A stretch of 51,582 nucleotides of DNA from an uncultured Acetobacteraceae bacterium (lineage in GTDB: Bacteria; Pseudomonadota; Alphaproteobacteria; Acetobacterales; Acetobacteraceae): assembly GCA_903895595.1 (NCBI GenBank), contig CAITUP010000014.1, forward strand, positions 1-51,582. Reading direction: 5' to 3'. The notes beneath the pieces were generated by a model that was not told the origin of the DNA, searched no databases, and saw only the letters and a program-made list of their open reading frames with translations. Positions 1-9,276 of the stretch are shown here, piece after piece. Both the position numbers and the translations under genes were made by a program. The first letter of the stretch is position 1. Every line of letters starts with the position of its first letter.

Positions 1-2
1 AG

Positions 3-17
3 GCCCGACCATGACGG
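3..17. repeat. Partial copy of dispersed palindromic element at window edge
   Basis: The first bases (CCCGACCATGACGG) match one half of the palindromic element found complete near 21.5, 22.05, 22.09 and 51.55 kb. The other half would lie outside the window. No gene is supported in 1-305. Open frames there are short, unlike known families and pass through the repeat. Confidence 0.6.
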
Positions 18-80
18 AAAGTGTCGGAAATCCGCCATATGCGATCCCCCTGTGTGTGAACCTGATAGGGCTTGTCCCCG

Positions 81-126
81 GGACCAATACGGGCAGAAAA
101 TCGCGAATTTTTGCCCGTATTGGTCC
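81..126. repeat. Near-perfect 46-nt inverted repeat upstream of MFS gene
   Basis: Arms GGACCAATACGGGCA (81-95) and TGCCCGTATTGGTCC (112-126) are perfectly complementary over 15 bp. Inside them AAAAT (97-101) pairs with ATTTT (107-111) around the loop CGCGA; only G96 is unpaired. The element sits 180 nt upstream of the MFS start. It could be a regulator dyad, a transcript-end hairpin of an upstream gene or another dispersed palindrome. Its function cannot be decided from sequence. Confidence 0.75.
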
Positions 127-254
127 TCTGCACGAGGCCGAGGATGACGGATTGGATCGGCCAATTCCCCAATACAGTGTTCCGGGTACGTTCAAGCGAT
201 TGCGCTGGTGCCCGACCGGCAACGGATTGCCCTATGTCGCATTTTGACGGAACA

Positions 255-294
255 TCCCTGCCGTAAGGGACCCGAACGAGGCCCCTCATAGGGG
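255..294 (+). promoter_or_regulatory. Tandem small hairpins over the MFS ribosome binding site
   Basis: Two short hairpins lie directly before the MFS start. TCCCT (255-259) pairs with AGGGA (266-270). CCCCT (282-286) pairs with AGGGG (290-294) around the loop CAT. The second stem contains most of the Shine-Dalgarno GGGGAG (291-296), so the ribosome site may be partly masked. Stems of 5 bp are weak and could be chance. Confidence 0.3.
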
Positions 295-305
295 AGTAAC
301 AAACC

Positions 306-1700
306 ATGAGCGCGACTCTTGTCGTGACTCCAGCCTCGGAAATCACCGCTCGGCTGGACCGTTTGCCTATGACGAAGCATCTGTGGGTGCTGGTTTTACT
401 GATCTCGCTGGGCGGATGGTTCGATACCTACGCCATCTTTTTGACCGGCACGATCGCGCCGGGGCTGTTCGCCGACAAGATCTTCACACCGACCACGGTG
501 GCGTTCTTCGGCTTCACCGGACTCGCATCGTTCATCGCGGCCCTGTTCACCGGGCTGTTCATCGGCACGATGTTTCTGACGCGGTTCGCCGACCGGTTCG
601 GACGTCGGACGGTGTTCACCTATTCGCTGTTTTTCTATGCGATCTGCGCCTGCATCATGGCATTTCAGACCAGCGCGGAAAGCGTGAATTTCTGGCGGAT
701 GATGTCGGGATTGGGGATCGGGGTGGAGCTCGTGACGGTGGACACCTACATCTCCGAACTCGTTCCCACCCGCATGCGCGGGCGGGCCTTCGCCATCCAG
801 CAGGCGATCGGGTTCGTGTCGGTACCGGTGGTGACATTCCTGGCGTGGTGGCTGGTGCCGCTGGTGATCCAGGGGATGTCCGGGTGGCGCTGGGTCGTTT
901 GGTTCGACGTGGTCGGAGCGGTGCTCGTCTGGGCGGTGCGCTTCGCGTTGCCGGAATCGCCGCGCTGGCTGGCGCAGCAGGGGCGGGTGGCCGATGCGGA
1001 AGCCGTGATGGCCTCCATCGAGGCCAAAGTCGCCGCCGAATCCGGACTGCCCTTGCCGCCGCCCGGCTCCGCGTCGGTCGAAAATCCGCGCCCGGGCAAA
1101 CTGTCGGAAGCGTTCGAGTCGCATTACCGCAGCCGCACCATCGCGCTGTCGGTGGCGAACTTCTTCCAGACGGTGGGGTTCTACGGGTTCGCCAACTGGG
1201 TGCCGACGCTGCTGCTGGCGAAGGGCATCACGGTGACAAAAAGCCTGGAATACAGCTTCATCATCGCCTTCGCCTATCCGCTGTTTCCGCTGATCAGCTC
1301 GTTCCTGGCCGACAAGATCGAACGAAAATGGCAGGTGTGCCTGTCCTGCGCGGGGATCGCGGTGTTCGGCATCGCGTTCTCCACCCAGACCGGGGCGGTG
1401 CCGCTGATTATCATCGGCGCGTTCCAGACGATGATGAATTCGTGGCTGTCGTATTCGTCGCATAATTATCTGGCGGAGATATTCCCCACCCGGATCCGCG
1501 CGAGCGCCGTCGGGTTCGCGTACTCCTGGAGTCGCCTCAGCGCGATCTTCACCGGCTTCGTCATCGCCTGGTTGTTGGGCCAGTTCGGCGTAGCCGCGGT
1601 GTTCATCTTCATCGCGGGTGCGATGGGTATGGTGATCCTGTCGGTGGGCGTCTGGGGTCCGAAGACCAACAACCTGGCGTTGGAGGAGATTTCGCACTGA
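306..1700 (+). CDS. MFS transporter, sugar/metabolite:H+ symporter type
   Basis: A 464-residue inner-membrane protein with about 12 hydrophobic segments. The loop 2-3 signature RFADRFGRR is at residues 93-101, GLGIGVE at 135-141, and PESPRWL at 216-222 just after TM6; the last is typical of sugar-porter and aromatic-acid/metabolite symporter MFS groups. A hydrophilic central loop runs from about 225 to 275. ATG 306 follows GGGGAG at a good distance. The gene stands alone, with a convergent secreted-protein gene downstream. The substrate cannot be read from sequence; an organic acid or sugar is most likely. Confidence 0.9.
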   Translation: MSATLVVTPASEITARLDRLPMTKHLWVLVLLISLGGWFDTYAIFLTGTIAPGLFADKIFTPTTVAFFGFTGLASFIAALFTGLFIGTMFLTRFADRFGRRTVFTYSLFFYAICACIMAFQTSAESVNFWRMMSGLGIGVELVTVDTYISELVPTRMRGRAFAIQQAIGFVSVPVVTFLAWWLVPLVIQGMSGWRWVVWFDVVGAVLVWAVRFALPESPRWLAQQGRVADAEAVMASIEAKVAAESGLPLPPPGSASVENPRPGKLSEAFESHYRSRTIALSVANFFQTVGFYGFANWVPTLLLAKGITVTKSLEYSFIIAFAYPLFPLISSFLADKIERKWQVCLSCAGIAVFGIAFSTQTGAVPLIIIGAFQTMMNSWLSYSSHNYLAEIFPTRIRASAVGFAYSWSRLSAIFTGFVIAWLLGQFGVAAVFIFIAGAMGMVILSVGVWGPKTNNLALEEISH

Positions 1701-1755
1701 CAATCGTATCGGGCGTGGCGGGCAAGCAGCCGCCACGCCGGTTCGGCACAGCCTC

Positions 1756-2271
1756 TTAATGTTTGGCAGCGGGCTTCGCGGCCGGCTTGGCCGGCGCTTT
1801 CGCACCGCCCGCCTGCTGGCCGTTGCAGATTTCGACCGTCGGCGGGATCAGATCCTTCGCCGCCGCGTAAGAGGCGAGGTCGGCGCCGCTGCGCAGCGCC
1901 ATCGCCTCGGTGAACATAAGGCCGTCGTGCAAGCAGAGATCGCCGCCCAGCACGGTGTGTCCGTCGGAAATGCCGTTGGACATCTCGGTGACGAATTTGT
2001 CTTGCTCGAACTGCGCCCGCCCGCCGTAGCGGCGTTTGAACCACGCCGTGACGTATTTCTCATTGGCCGACAGATCGGGCTGGAATTTCCGCACGAAGGC
2101 GGCGTAACGGGCATCGTCGGCGCAACCGATCGCAAGGACGCGCAGATGGGTGTTGAGGGCATGCACCTCGAACGCCGCCTGATCGGCTGGCAGGGCGCAA
2201 TGCTTCTGCGCCAGCGCGGGTTGCGCGGCGATGGCGCCGAGAATGGCGAGAGCGGGCAGATAGCGGCGCAT
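1756..2271 (-). CDS. Small secreted protein of unknown function with four cysteines
   Basis: A 171-residue protein starting MRRYLPALAILGAI with a clear signal peptide cut near AQPALAQ-K. The mature part has four cysteines in the contexts HCALP, GCADD, LCLHD and ICNGQ, suggesting two disulfides, and ends in a low-complexity Ala-Lys-Pro tail (AKPAAKPAAKH). A longer in-frame start at 2427 adds an Arg-rich leader that would run into the divergent sulfatase gene. The start at 2271 is preferred because the signal peptide begins there. I do not recognise the family. Confidence 0.75.
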   Translation of the reverse strand: MRRYLPALAILGAIAAQPALAQKHCALPADQAAFEVHALNTHLRVLAIGCADDARYAAFVRKFQPDLSANEKYVTAWFKRRYGGRAQFEQDKFVTEMSNGISDGHTVLGGDLCLHDGLMFTEAMALRSGADLASYAAAKDLIPPTVEICNGQQAGGAKAPAKPAAKPAAKH

Positions 2272-2380
2272 GGCGGTCTCCGGTGGGTCTGACGGCGGGG
2301 GGATAGCCTGTGGCGCCGCGCCGCGACAACCCCGGAGTCGGGGGGTATGGTCGCCGCGACGCCGCCGCCGGAGAATCCCC

Positions 2381-3835
2381 ATGCCCGCCGCCAAGAATCT
2401 GATCGTCATCATGTCCGACGAGCACAATCCGAAAGTCGCTGGCTACGCCGGCCATCCGGTCATCGAAACACCGCATCTGGACCGGATCGCGGCCGCCGGC
2501 ACGCGGTTTACCGCCGCCTATACGCCGTCGCCGATTTGCGTACCGGCGCGTGCCAGCTTCATCACCGGGCGGCCGGTGCACGAGCATCGGGCGTGGGACA
2601 ACGCCATCGCTTATGGCGGCACGCCGCCGGGCTGGTCGCATATGCTGCGCGATCGCGGCCACACCGCGGTTTCCATCGGCAAGCTGCACTACAAGGGGCA
2701 TGACGGGGACGATTACGGCTTCACCGAGAACCGTCTGGCGATGAACATTACCGGCGGCATCGGGGATGTGACTCATCTGATCCGCGACCCCGACGGGGTG
2801 CGTGCGGCGGCGGGCGCCAAGCTGCTGGCGCAAGCGAAGCCGGGGGAAAGCGACTATACGCTGTACGACCGGCAGATCGCCGCCGACGCTCAGGTCTGGC
2901 TGCGGGAGACGGGGACGAAACGACACGACAAGCCGTGGGTGTTGTTCGTGTCCATGATTTCCCCGCATTTTCCGCTGACGGCGCCGCCCGAACATTTTTA
3001 CAAATATCGGGGGCGGGCTTTGCCTCGGCCGAAGCTGTACGACCGCGATGACCGGCCGATGCACCCGTATGTGGCGATGTACCGCCGCAAGTCGCATTAC
3101 GACGCGCCTTTCACCGGCGACGACGATCTGAACCGAGCGATGGCGGGGTATTTCGGGCTGGTGTCGTTCGTGGATGAGCAGATTGGGAAAATCGTGGCGG
3201 CGCTGGACGCGGCGGGGCTGCGGGATACGACGCGGGTGATCTACACGTCGGATCACGGCGACAATCTTGGGACTCGGGGCCTGTGGGGCAAGGCGACGAT
3301 GTATGAGGAAAGCGCGGGGATCCCCATGTTGCTAAGCGGCGCGGACGTGCCGGCGGGGGCCGCTTGCCGCACTCCGGTGACGTTGTGCGACGTATCGGCG
3401 ACCATCCTGGACGCAGTGGGGGCGGGCGACGCCATCGCGGAACACGGGCTCAGCGGGACGTCGTTGCTGCGGCTGGCCAACGCACCGGCCGAGGATCGCG
3501 CCGCGCTGTCGGAGTTTCATACCTACGGGCCGGACGCGTTCTACATGCTGCGGACGTTGACCCATAAATACGTGCATTATGTCGGGGCACCGCCGCAACT
3601 GTTCGATCTGGACGCGGACTCCGAGGAATTGAACGACCTCGGCACCGCCAACAGTGCCGCGGAAACCCGTGCGTCGCTGGAGGTTCGGCTACGCACGTTA
3701 GTCAACCCGGAGGAAGTCGACCGTGCCGCCAAGGCGGATCAGGCCGCGATGATCGCTTTGTATGGCGGCGAGCAGGTGCTGCGGGCGAAGGAGCCGGCAG
3801 CGTTCACACCGCCGCCGGGGGTAGCTGGGCACTGA
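2381..3835 (+). CDS. Sulfatase-superfamily hydrolase (formylglycine type)
   Basis: A 484-residue cytosolic protein. The CxPxR signature is CVPAR with Cys53 as the residue predicted to be converted to formylglycine, followed by ASFITGR. MSDEH near residue 11 and SDHGD near 290-294 supply metal ligands, and SIGKLHY near 95 is the usual lysine/histidine block. The segment after the active site (HEHRAWDNA) resembles both choline-sulfatase-like enzymes and phosphonate monoester hydrolases, so ester type is open. A longer frame from 2270 adds an Arg-rich stretch unlike sulfatases; ATG 2381 has GGAG upstream. It lies 45 nt before the phosphonate-type importer and could act on what that system brings in. 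Activation needs a maturase encoded elsewhere. Confidence 0.9.
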   Translation: MPAAKNLIVIMSDEHNPKVAGYAGHPVIETPHLDRIAAAGTRFTAAYTPSPICVPARASFITGRPVHEHRAWDNAIAYGGTPPGWSHMLRDRGHTAVSIGKLHYKGHDGDDYGFTENRLAMNITGGIGDVTHLIRDPDGVRAAAGAKLLAQAKPGESDYTLYDRQIAADAQVWLRETGTKRHDKPWVLFVSMISPHFPLTAPPEHFYKYRGRALPRPKLYDRDDRPMHPYVAMYRRKSHYDAPFTGDDDLNRAMAGYFGLVSFVDEQIGKIVAALDAAGLRDTTRVIYTSDHGDNLGTRGLWGKATMYEESAGIPMLLSGADVPAGAACRTPVTLCDVSATILDAVGAGDAIAEHGLSGTSLLRLANAPAEDRAALSEFHTYGPDAFYMLRTLTHKYVHYVGAPPQLFDLDADSEELNDLGTANSAAETRASLEVRLRTLVNPEEVDRAAKADQAAMIALYGGEQVLRAKEPAAFTPPPGVAGH

Positions 3836-3880
3836 ACCGGGGTTCGCGGTATATCGCCACTGCGTTATCTGGAGAGAACC

Positions 3881-4852
3881 ATGAAAATCGCCCGTGTGTT
3901 GACCGCCGCCGCCATTCTGTGTCTTTTCGGCCTTTCGGCCCGCGCCGAGGACTGCCCGCATGGGGCGCTGGACGCGCGCTATTGCGACCGGGACGGCGAT
4001 ATGGTGGCGGATGCGCCGACCGATCCGAAGCAGTGGCTCGATCCGTCCGTGCTGGTGTTCGCTTACACCCCGGTCGAAGACCCCGAAGTCTATCGCAAGG
4101 TGTGGGACGGGTTTCTGCACCATGTCGAAAAGGTCACCGGCAAGCGGGTGCAGTTTTTCGCCGTGCAGTCCAACGCCGCGCAGATCGAGGCGATGCGCGC
4201 CGGCCGTCTGCACATCGCGGGCTTTAATACCGGCAGCAACCCGATCGCGGTGAACTGCGCCGGGTTCGTGCCCTTCGCGATGATGGCGTCGAAGGAAGGC
4301 GCCTTCGGATATGAGATGGAAATCATCGTGCCCGGCGACAGCGCGGTGAAGTCCGTCGCCGATCTTCGCGGTAAAACCTTCGCGTTCACCGATCCGAATT
4401 CGAATTCCGGCTACAAGGCGCCGTCCGCGCTGCTGCGGTCGGAGTTTGGGTTGGAGCCGGATAAGGACTACAAGCCCGCGTTCTCCGGCAAGCACGATAA
4501 CACCGTGCTGGGCGTGGCGAACAAGGATTACGATGCGGGTGCGGTGGCGAACGCGGTGATGTACCGGATGATGGCACGCGGCGCGGTGGAACGTTCCAAG
4601 CTGCGGACGATCTACAAATCGCAGACGTTTCCGACGACCGGGTATGGCACCGTTTACAATCTGAAGCCGGAGCTGGCGGCCAAGGTGAAGGAAGCGTTCT
4701 TTACGTTCCCTTGGGATGGCAGCGAGTTGCAGAAGGAATATAAGGGGTCCAGCCCGCCGCAGGAGAAGTTTATTCCGATAACTTACAAATCCCATTGGGA
4801 GGTGGTGCGTAAGATCGATGCGGCGATGAACGTTTCCTACGCTTGCAAGTAG
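3881..4852 (+). CDS. phnD: Phosphonate-type ABC importer, periplasmic binding protein
   Basis: A 323-residue secreted protein with a signal peptide (residues 1-22, cut after ARA). It belongs to the PhnD/PtxB/SsuA-like phosphate-phosphite-phosphonate binding family: a [12 protein letters not shown] strand, a [13 protein letters not shown] helix, and the family-typical [14 protein letters not shown] ligand loop. It is the first gene of a four-gene importer, 4 nt before phnC. A GGAGAG ribosome site precedes ATG 3881. The family binds phosphonates, phosphite or related oxyanions; no C-P lyase or phosphonatase genes are in the window, so substrate is unresolved. Confidence 0.9.
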   Translation: MKIARVLTAAAILCLFGLSARAEDCPHGALDARYCDRDGDMVADAPTDPKQWLDPSVLVFAYTPVEDPEVYRKVWDGFLHHVEKVTGKRVQFFAVQSNAAQIEAMRAGRLHIAGFNTGSNPIAVNCAGFVPFAMMASKEGAFGYEMEIIVPGDSAVKSVADLRGKTFAFTDPNSNSGYKAPSALLRSEFGLEPDKDYKPAFSGKHDNTVLGVANKDYDAGAVANAVMYRMMARGAVERSKLRTIYKSQTFPTTGYGTVYNLKPELAAKVKEAFFTFPWDGSELQKEYKGSSPPQEKFIPITYKSHWEVVRKIDAAMNVSYACK

Positions 4853-4856
4853 ACCC

Positions 4857-5606
4857 ATGCTGCGTCTGACCGGACTGACGAAACGCTACGACCGGGGGGA
4901 TCCGGCGCTGAACGGCGTCGATCTGGTGGTGCCGGACGGGGAAGTCGTGGCGCTGATCGGGCCGTCCGGCGCCGGCAAAAGCACATTGATCCGCTGCACC
5001 AACCGCTTGGTGGAACCGACCTCCGGCAGTGTCGAGTTGGACGGAGAGGTCATTACGGCCCTGTCCTCGGCGGGGTTACGCGTCGCACGCCGCCGCATGG
5101 GGATGATCTTCCAGGAATTCGCGCTGATCGAGCGTCTGACGGTGATGGAAAACGTCCTGTCGGGCCGCCTCGGTTATGTCGGGTTCTGGGCCAGCTGGTT
5201 CCGCCGGTTTCCGCCGGAGGATGTCAGGCAGGCGTTCCATTACCTCGACCGCGTGGGTCTGGCGGGATTCGAGAACAAGCGCGCCGACGCTCTGTCCGGC
5301 GGGCAGCGCCAACGCGTCGGCATCGCGCGCGCCTTGATGCAGTCCCCTGCCCTGCTGCTGGTGGACGAACCGACCGCGAGCCTCGATCCGCGCACGTCGC
5401 GCCAGATCATGCGGCTGATCCTGGAATTATGCGGGGAACGCGGGCTGGCGGCGATCGTCAATATTCACGATGTCGCTTTGGCCCGAGAGTTCGCCCATCG
5501 CATCGTCGGGTTGCGCAAGGGCGTCGTGGTGTTCGACGGCAAGCCCGAGGCACTGACGCCGGATGCGCTGACGACGATTTACGGGTCGGAAGAAACCGAT
5601 GCCTGA
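4857..5606 (+). CDS. phnC: Phosphonate-type ABC importer ATPase
   Basis: A 249-residue cytosolic ATPase. Walker [10 protein letters not shown] is at residues 35-43, the signature LSGGQRQR near 145, Walker B LLLVDEP near 165, and a switch histidine in NIHDVALA. The loop after Walker A ([13 protein letters not shown]) and the [19 protein letters not shown] stretch fit the PhnC group. It would energise import through the two PhnE-type permeases that follow. Its 3' end overlaps phnE1 by 8 nt. Confidence 0.92.
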   Translation: MLRLTGLTKRYDRGDPALNGVDLVVPDGEVVALIGPSGAGKSTLIRCTNRLVEPTSGSVELDGEVITALSSAGLRVARRRMGMIFQEFALIERLTVMENVLSGRLGYVGFWASWFRRFPPEDVRQAFHYLDRVGLAGFENKRADALSGGQRQRVGIARALMQSPALLLVDEPTASLDPRTSRQIMRLILELCGERGLAAIVNIHDVALAREFAHRIVGLRKGVVVFDGKPEALTPDALTTIYGSEETDA

Positions 5607-6396
5607 GTATCCCGACGTCTGGCGCAAGCCGCCGTTCATCGCGTCCGCCTGGCTGCGCTGGGGGATCGGTTTCGCCGTGGCACTGTATTTGGCCACCGCG
5701 ATCGGGTCGGTGAACATCAACTGGGTGCGGCTGTCGGTCGGACTGCCCCGGGGCTGGCGGTTTCTGACCTCGTTCTTCCCGCCGGATTTCCTCTCGCGCG
5801 GCGACGAAATCCTGGAGGGGCTGGAGGAAAGCCTCGCCATGACCGTCACCGCCACCGCGGCGGGTGTGGCGCTCGGGATTCCCCTCGGGCTTGGGGCGGC
5901 GCGGAATTTGGCGGCGCGGCCGGTGTATCTGGTGTGCCGCACGATCATCGCGGGATCGCGCACCTTGCAGGAGCTGATCGTTGCCATCTTCTTCGTGAAA
6001 ATGTTCGGCTTCGGGCCGTTCGCGGGGATGCTGACGCTGACATTTTCCTCGGTCGGGTTTATCGCCAAGCTGATCGCGGAACGGATCGAGGCGGTGGACA
6101 CCGCCCCGCTGGACGCCATCCGCTCCACCGGGGCGTCGTGGCTGCAATGGGTGAATTACGCGATCCAGCCGCAGGTGATGCCGCGTCTGGTGGGATTGTC
6201 GTTGTACCGTTTGGATATCAATTTCCGGGAATCCGCCGTGCTGGGCATCGTCGGCGCGGGCGGGATCGGGGCGACGCTGAACACGTCGCTGGACCGCTAC
6301 GAATACAGCACCGCCGCCGCCATTTTGCTGTCGATCGTCGCGATCGTGCTGGTGGCGGAATACGCCAGCGGATCGATCCGGGAACGGTTGCGGTGA
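5599..6396 (+). CDS. phnE: Phosphonate-type ABC importer permease (first copy)
   Basis: A 265-residue integral membrane protein of the PhnE group. It shows an N-terminal TM segment, a long periplasmic stretch and five or six further TMs. The cytoplasmic coupling loop contains [12 protein letters not shown], and [16 protein letters not shown] near the C terminus is the diagnostic PhnE motif. It overlaps phnC by 8 nt and the second permease by 4 nt, so the unit is probably translated as one coupled operon. Confidence 0.9.
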   Translation: MPEYPDVWRKPPFIASAWLRWGIGFAVALYLATAIGSVNINWVRLSVGLPRGWRFLTSFFPPDFLSRGDEILEGLEESLAMTVTATAAGVALGIPLGLGAARNLAARPVYLVCRTIIAGSRTLQELIVAIFFVKMFGFGPFAGMLTLTFSSVGFIAKLIAERIEAVDTAPLDAIRSTGASWLQWVNYAIQPQVMPRLVGLSLYRLDINFRESAVLGIVGAGGIGATLNTSLDRYEYSTAAAILLSIVAIVLVAEYASGSIRERLR

Positions 6397-7187
6397 CCCA
6401 AGTCTGGCGCCGCCGCACGACCAAGGCGCAATGGGCCATCTGGGCCGGGTGGATGATCGGCACACTGATCGTCGCACAGGGCTGGCACTTTATCGCCGAG
6501 GCAACACTTTGGGACTTCGTCTGGGACGCCCCCACCCAGGCCGCCGATATGCTCGGGCGCATGGTGCCGCCGCGCTGGTCCTATGCCCCCGCCATCGTGA
6601 AACCCCTGTGGGACACCGTGAACATCGCCACGCTGGGCACGCTGCTGGCGATCCTGATGGCCACACCTATCGCGTTTTTAGCGGCGCGCAATACCACGCC
6701 CCAAGCAATTCCGCTGCGGCCGGTGGCGCTGGGGGTGATCGCGGTGTCGCGGTCGATCAACACGCTGATTTGGGCGCTGCTGCTGGTCACCATTGTCGGA
6801 CCCGGCATGCTGGCGGGTATCCTGTCGGTGGCGCTGCATTCCATCGGGTTCTTCGGCAAGCTGCTGTACGAGGCCATCGAGGAAATCGATCCCGCGCAAA
6901 CCGAGGCCATCGCGGCGACCGGCGCCAGTCAGGCTCAGGTTTTGGCGTATGGCGTGGTGCCGCAGGTGATGCCGACATTCGCCGGAGTTTCGGTCTATCG
7001 CTGGGACATCAATATTCGGGAATCCGCCGTGCTGGGCATCGTCGGCGCCGGCGGCATCGGGTTGCAGTTAAACGCCTCGGTCAGCCAGCTCGCTTGGCCC
7101 CAGGTGACGCTGATTTTGATAGCGATTTTGGGGGCGGTGGCGGTTTCCGAGTGGTTGTCGGCGAAGGTGCGGGCGGCCATCGTTTAG
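6393..7187 (+). CDS. phnE: Phosphonate-type ABC importer permease (second copy)
   Basis: A 264-residue PhnE-type permease, paralogous to its neighbour. It has the same coupling loop (EAIAATGASQAQ) and the same [18 protein letters not shown] motif ([10 protein letters not shown], then GAGGIGL). The start is GTG 6393 inside the stop of the previous gene (GTGA), typical of coupled translation; the open frame runs much further upstream but that part is a shadow of phnE1. Two different permeases presumably form a heterodimeric channel. A strong palindromic hairpin follows 5 nt after the stop. Confidence 0.88.
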   Translation: MTQVWRRRTTKAQWAIWAGWMIGTLIVAQGWHFIAEATLWDFVWDAPTQAADMLGRMVPPRWSYAPAIVKPLWDTVNIATLGTLLAILMATPIAFLAARNTTPQAIPLRPVALGVIAVSRSINTLIWALLLVTIVGPGMLAGILSVALHSIGFFGKLLYEAIEEIDPAQTEAIAATGASQAQVLAYGVVPQVMPTFAGVSVYRWDINIRESAVLGIVGAGGIGLQLNASVSQLAWPQVTLILIAILGAVAVSEWLSAKVRAAIV

Positions 7188-7192
7188 GCTTG

Positions 7193-7224
7193 CGTCATGG
7201 TTGGAGCGAACTCCAACCATGACG
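7193..7224. repeat. Perfect 14-bp hairpin between convergent genes (variant dispersed palindrome)
   Basis: CGTCATGGTTGGAG (7193-7206) and CTCCAACCATGACG (7211-7224) are exact reverse complements around the tetraloop CGAA. The outer bases (CGTCATGGT, ACCATGACG) match the dispersed family seen at 21.5, 22.0 and 51.5 kb, while the inner stem differs. It fills the gap between phnE2 and the convergent flavin reductase gene and could act as a bidirectional transcript end. There is no T-tract on either strand. Confidence 0.85.
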
Positions 7225-7232
7225 GTTTCGGA

Positions 7233-7736
7233 TCAGCCGCCGTAATAGACGTTGTCGCCGAGGTCCTTCATTTCCAGGATCGCGGCGTCGGCTCGGCCGG
7301 TGGGGGCCTGCATCAGGTGGGCCTCGGTCACTTCGGCCACCACGATGCTGTGATCGCCCAGTTCCAGCACTTCCTTCACCACGCACTCAACGGCGCCAAT
7401 GGCGGAATCCAGGATCGGGCAGCCGTTGGCGCCGTTATGGAACTTCTGGCCGGACAGCAGGCCATTTTCGACTTTCGCCGGTTTGAAGAACGTGAAGGCG
7501 GCGCCTTTACCGTCCTTGCCGAGCATGTTGAGGGTGAACTTGCCGGTACCTTTGACGACGGTGTGGGCGCCGGAATCGGCCTTGACGCCGACCACGACCA
7601 GCGGCGGGTTGAAGGACGACTGGGTGACCCAATTGACGGTCGCGGCACCCACGTTGCCTTTGCCGTCGTCGGCGGTGAGGATGTAGATCCCGTAGGGGAT
7701 CATGCGAAGGGTGGTTTTCTTGGCGTCGGCGTCCAT
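7233..7736 (-). CDS. Flavin reductase-like (FMN-binding split-barrel) protein
   Basis: A 167-residue cytosolic protein of the flavin reductase domain family. The N-terminal MIPYGIYILTADDG, the VNWVTQSSFNPPLVVVGV block (FMN phosphate-binding region) and a GDHSIVVAEVTEA strand near the C terminus are typical. Members either reduce flavin for partner monooxygenases or bind FMN with other roles; no two-component monooxygenase is adjacent. A strong AGGAGG precedes ATG 7736. It is downstream of phoB on the same strand with a 74-nt gap, so it may be a separate unit. Confidence 0.85.
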   Translation of the reverse strand: MDADAKKTTLRMIPYGIYILTADDGKGNVGAATVNWVTQSSFNPPLVVVGVKADSGAHTVVKGTGKFTLNMLGKDGKGAAFTFFKPAKVENGLLSGQKFHNGANGCPILDSAIGAVECVVKEVLELGDHSIVVAEVTEAHLMQAPTGRADAAILEMKDLGDNVYYGG

Positions 7737-7810
7737 GGCGTCCTCCTGAGGTCGGTTTAACAGGAGGTTACCTTTGGACGCCGCGTTTGCCCAGAGGGGC
7801 TTGGGCTGGG

Positions 7811-8527
7811 TCAGACCGCCTCGGTATCCAGCGCGTAGCCCGCGGTGCGAACCGTGCGGACCAAATCAAGCTCACCCTCGCCGTTGATCGACTTGCGCAG
7901 GCGGCGGATGTGGACGTCGACCGTGCGGGGTTCGACATGGATATCCGGGCCCCAGACCGCGTCCAGCAATTCTTCCCGCGTGAACACCCGACGCGGGTGT
8001 TGCAGGAAAAACTCCAGCAGGCGGAATTCCGTCGGGCCCAGCGGAATGCGGCGTTCGTTACGGGTGACGCGGTGCGTGGCGAGGTCCATTTCGATGTCGT
8101 GGAACGCCAGCTGGCCCTTCACCGGCACGGTGGACGAACGGCGCAGCAGCGCGCGCATCCGAGCCATCAGGGCTTCGATGTTGAACGGTTTGGTGACGTA
8201 ATCGTCGGCGCCAGTGTTCAGCGCGCGCACGGCGTCCTGGTCCTCGGTCCGGGCGGTTACCATGATGACCGGTAGGTCGCGTGTGTTCGGACGGCGGCGG
8301 AGCTGGCGGCAGACCTCGATGCCCGACATCGTCGGCAGCATCCAATCCAGCAGCACCAGATCGGGTTTCGTTTCGGCGATGCGGGTCAGCGCTTCCTGGC
8401 CGTCGGCCGCTTCCTCGACGCGGAAGCCTTGCTTTTCCAGGTTATAGCGCAGCATCGTGGCGAGCGGCGCCTCATCCTCGACCACCATGATCAGGGATTT
8501 CGGCAGGCTCGAAAGACCGTCGGGCAT
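7811..8527 (-). CDS. phoB: Phosphate regulon response regulator PhoB
   Basis: A 238-residue OmpR/PhoB-family regulator. The receiver domain (about 10-125) has the acidic pocket EDE at 17-19, phospho-acceptor Asp61 in LLDWMLPTMSG, and Lys in TKPF near 110. The C-terminal winged-helix domain (about 135-235) has the DVHIRRLRKSI recognition helix and an RTVRTAGYAL hairpin. It is the last gene of pstSCAB-phoU-phoB, 15 nt after phoU, so it probably controls its own operon. The sensor kinase PhoR is not in the window. Confidence 0.95.
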   Translation of the reverse strand: MPDGLSSLPKSLIMVVEDEAPLATMLRYNLEKQGFRVEEAADGQEALTRIAETKPDLVLLDWMLPTMSGIEVCRQLRRRPNTRDLPVIMVTARTEDQDAVRALNTGADDYVTKPFNIEALMARMRALLRRSSTVPVKGQLAFHDIEMDLATHRVTRNERRIPLGPTEFRLLEFFLQHPRRVFTREELLDAVWGPDIHVEPRTVDVHIRRLRKSINGEGELDLVRTVRTAGYALDTEAV

Positions 8528-8542
8528 GGGTCGTCTCCTGAA

Positions 8543-9262
8543 TTACTCTTTCGGTCGCACAACGGCATAGGCCGACGTATCGCCCTTCGGTCGCATGTCC
8601 GGCAGAACTTCGCCGCGCACGGCGTAGTAGACCGTTTCCGCGATATTGGTGGCGTGATCGCCGATCCGTTCCAGATTTTTGGCTATGAACAGCAGATGCG
8701 TGCACGGCGTGATGTTGCGCGGGTCTTCCATCATATACGTGATAAGCTCGCGGAAGATCATATTGTACAGATCGTCCACGGCCTGATCTGACCGCCACAC
8801 GGCCACAGCCTTTTCGGTATCGCCCGCGTCGACCGCGTCGATGATCGACTTTAACTGTTCCTGCACCAACCGCAGCATCTGGCCAAGGCCCGTCAGCGAA
8901 AACGGTATCGCGAACTGGGACAGCACGACGCTGCGCTTGGCGACGTTGGCGGCATAATCGCCGATGCGTTCCAGGTCGCCAGTCATCTTCAGCGACGCGA
9001 TGATGAAACGAAGATCGGACGCCATGGGCTGGCGCAGCGCCAGCATGCGGATGACAAACTGCTCGATATCGCGCTCCAGGGAATCGACCTTCGCGTCGCC
9101 TTCGACCGTTTTCGTGGCGATTTCGTTATCGCGGGTCAGAATGGCCTGTGCCGCGAGCGCAACCTGATTTTCCACGATGCCGCCCATTTCGGCCATCATC
9201 GCGCGCAGTTTTTTTAGTTCGGTATCGTAGCTCTTGACGAGGTGTTCGGGTGAATCCGGCAT
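8543..9262 (-). CDS. phoU: Phosphate transport accessory regulator PhoU
   Basis: A 239-residue all-helical protein made of two PhoU repeats. Each carries the metal-binding E/D-R-x-G-D signature: GDLERIGDYAANV in the first and KNLERIGDHATNI in the second. PhoU links the PstSCAB transporter to the PhoR/PhoB signalling pathway and keeps the regulon off when phosphate is sufficient. It lies 14 nt after pstB and 15 nt before phoB. Confidence 0.95.
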   Translation of the reverse strand: MPDSPEHLVKSYDTELKKLRAMMAEMGGIVENQVALAAQAILTRDNEIATKTVEGDAKVDSLERDIEQFVIRMLALRQPMASDLRFIIASLKMTGDLERIGDYAANVAKRSVVLSQFAIPFSLTGLGQMLRLVQEQLKSIIDAVDAGDTEKAVAVWRSDQAVDDLYNMIFRELITYMMEDPRNITPCTHLLFIAKNLERIGDHATNIAETVYYAVRGEVLPDMRPKGDTSAYAVVRPKE

Positions 9263-9276
9263 GATGTTTGTCCCCC

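Noticed and set aside
11..247. Open frame at the window start
   Set aside because: It begins in the palindromic repeat, passes through the 81-126 inverted repeat and resembles no family.
5934..6392. Upstream extension of the second PhnE frame
   Set aside because: It is the shadow of the first phnE in another frame; the GTGA overlap at 6393 gives a complete protein of normal length.
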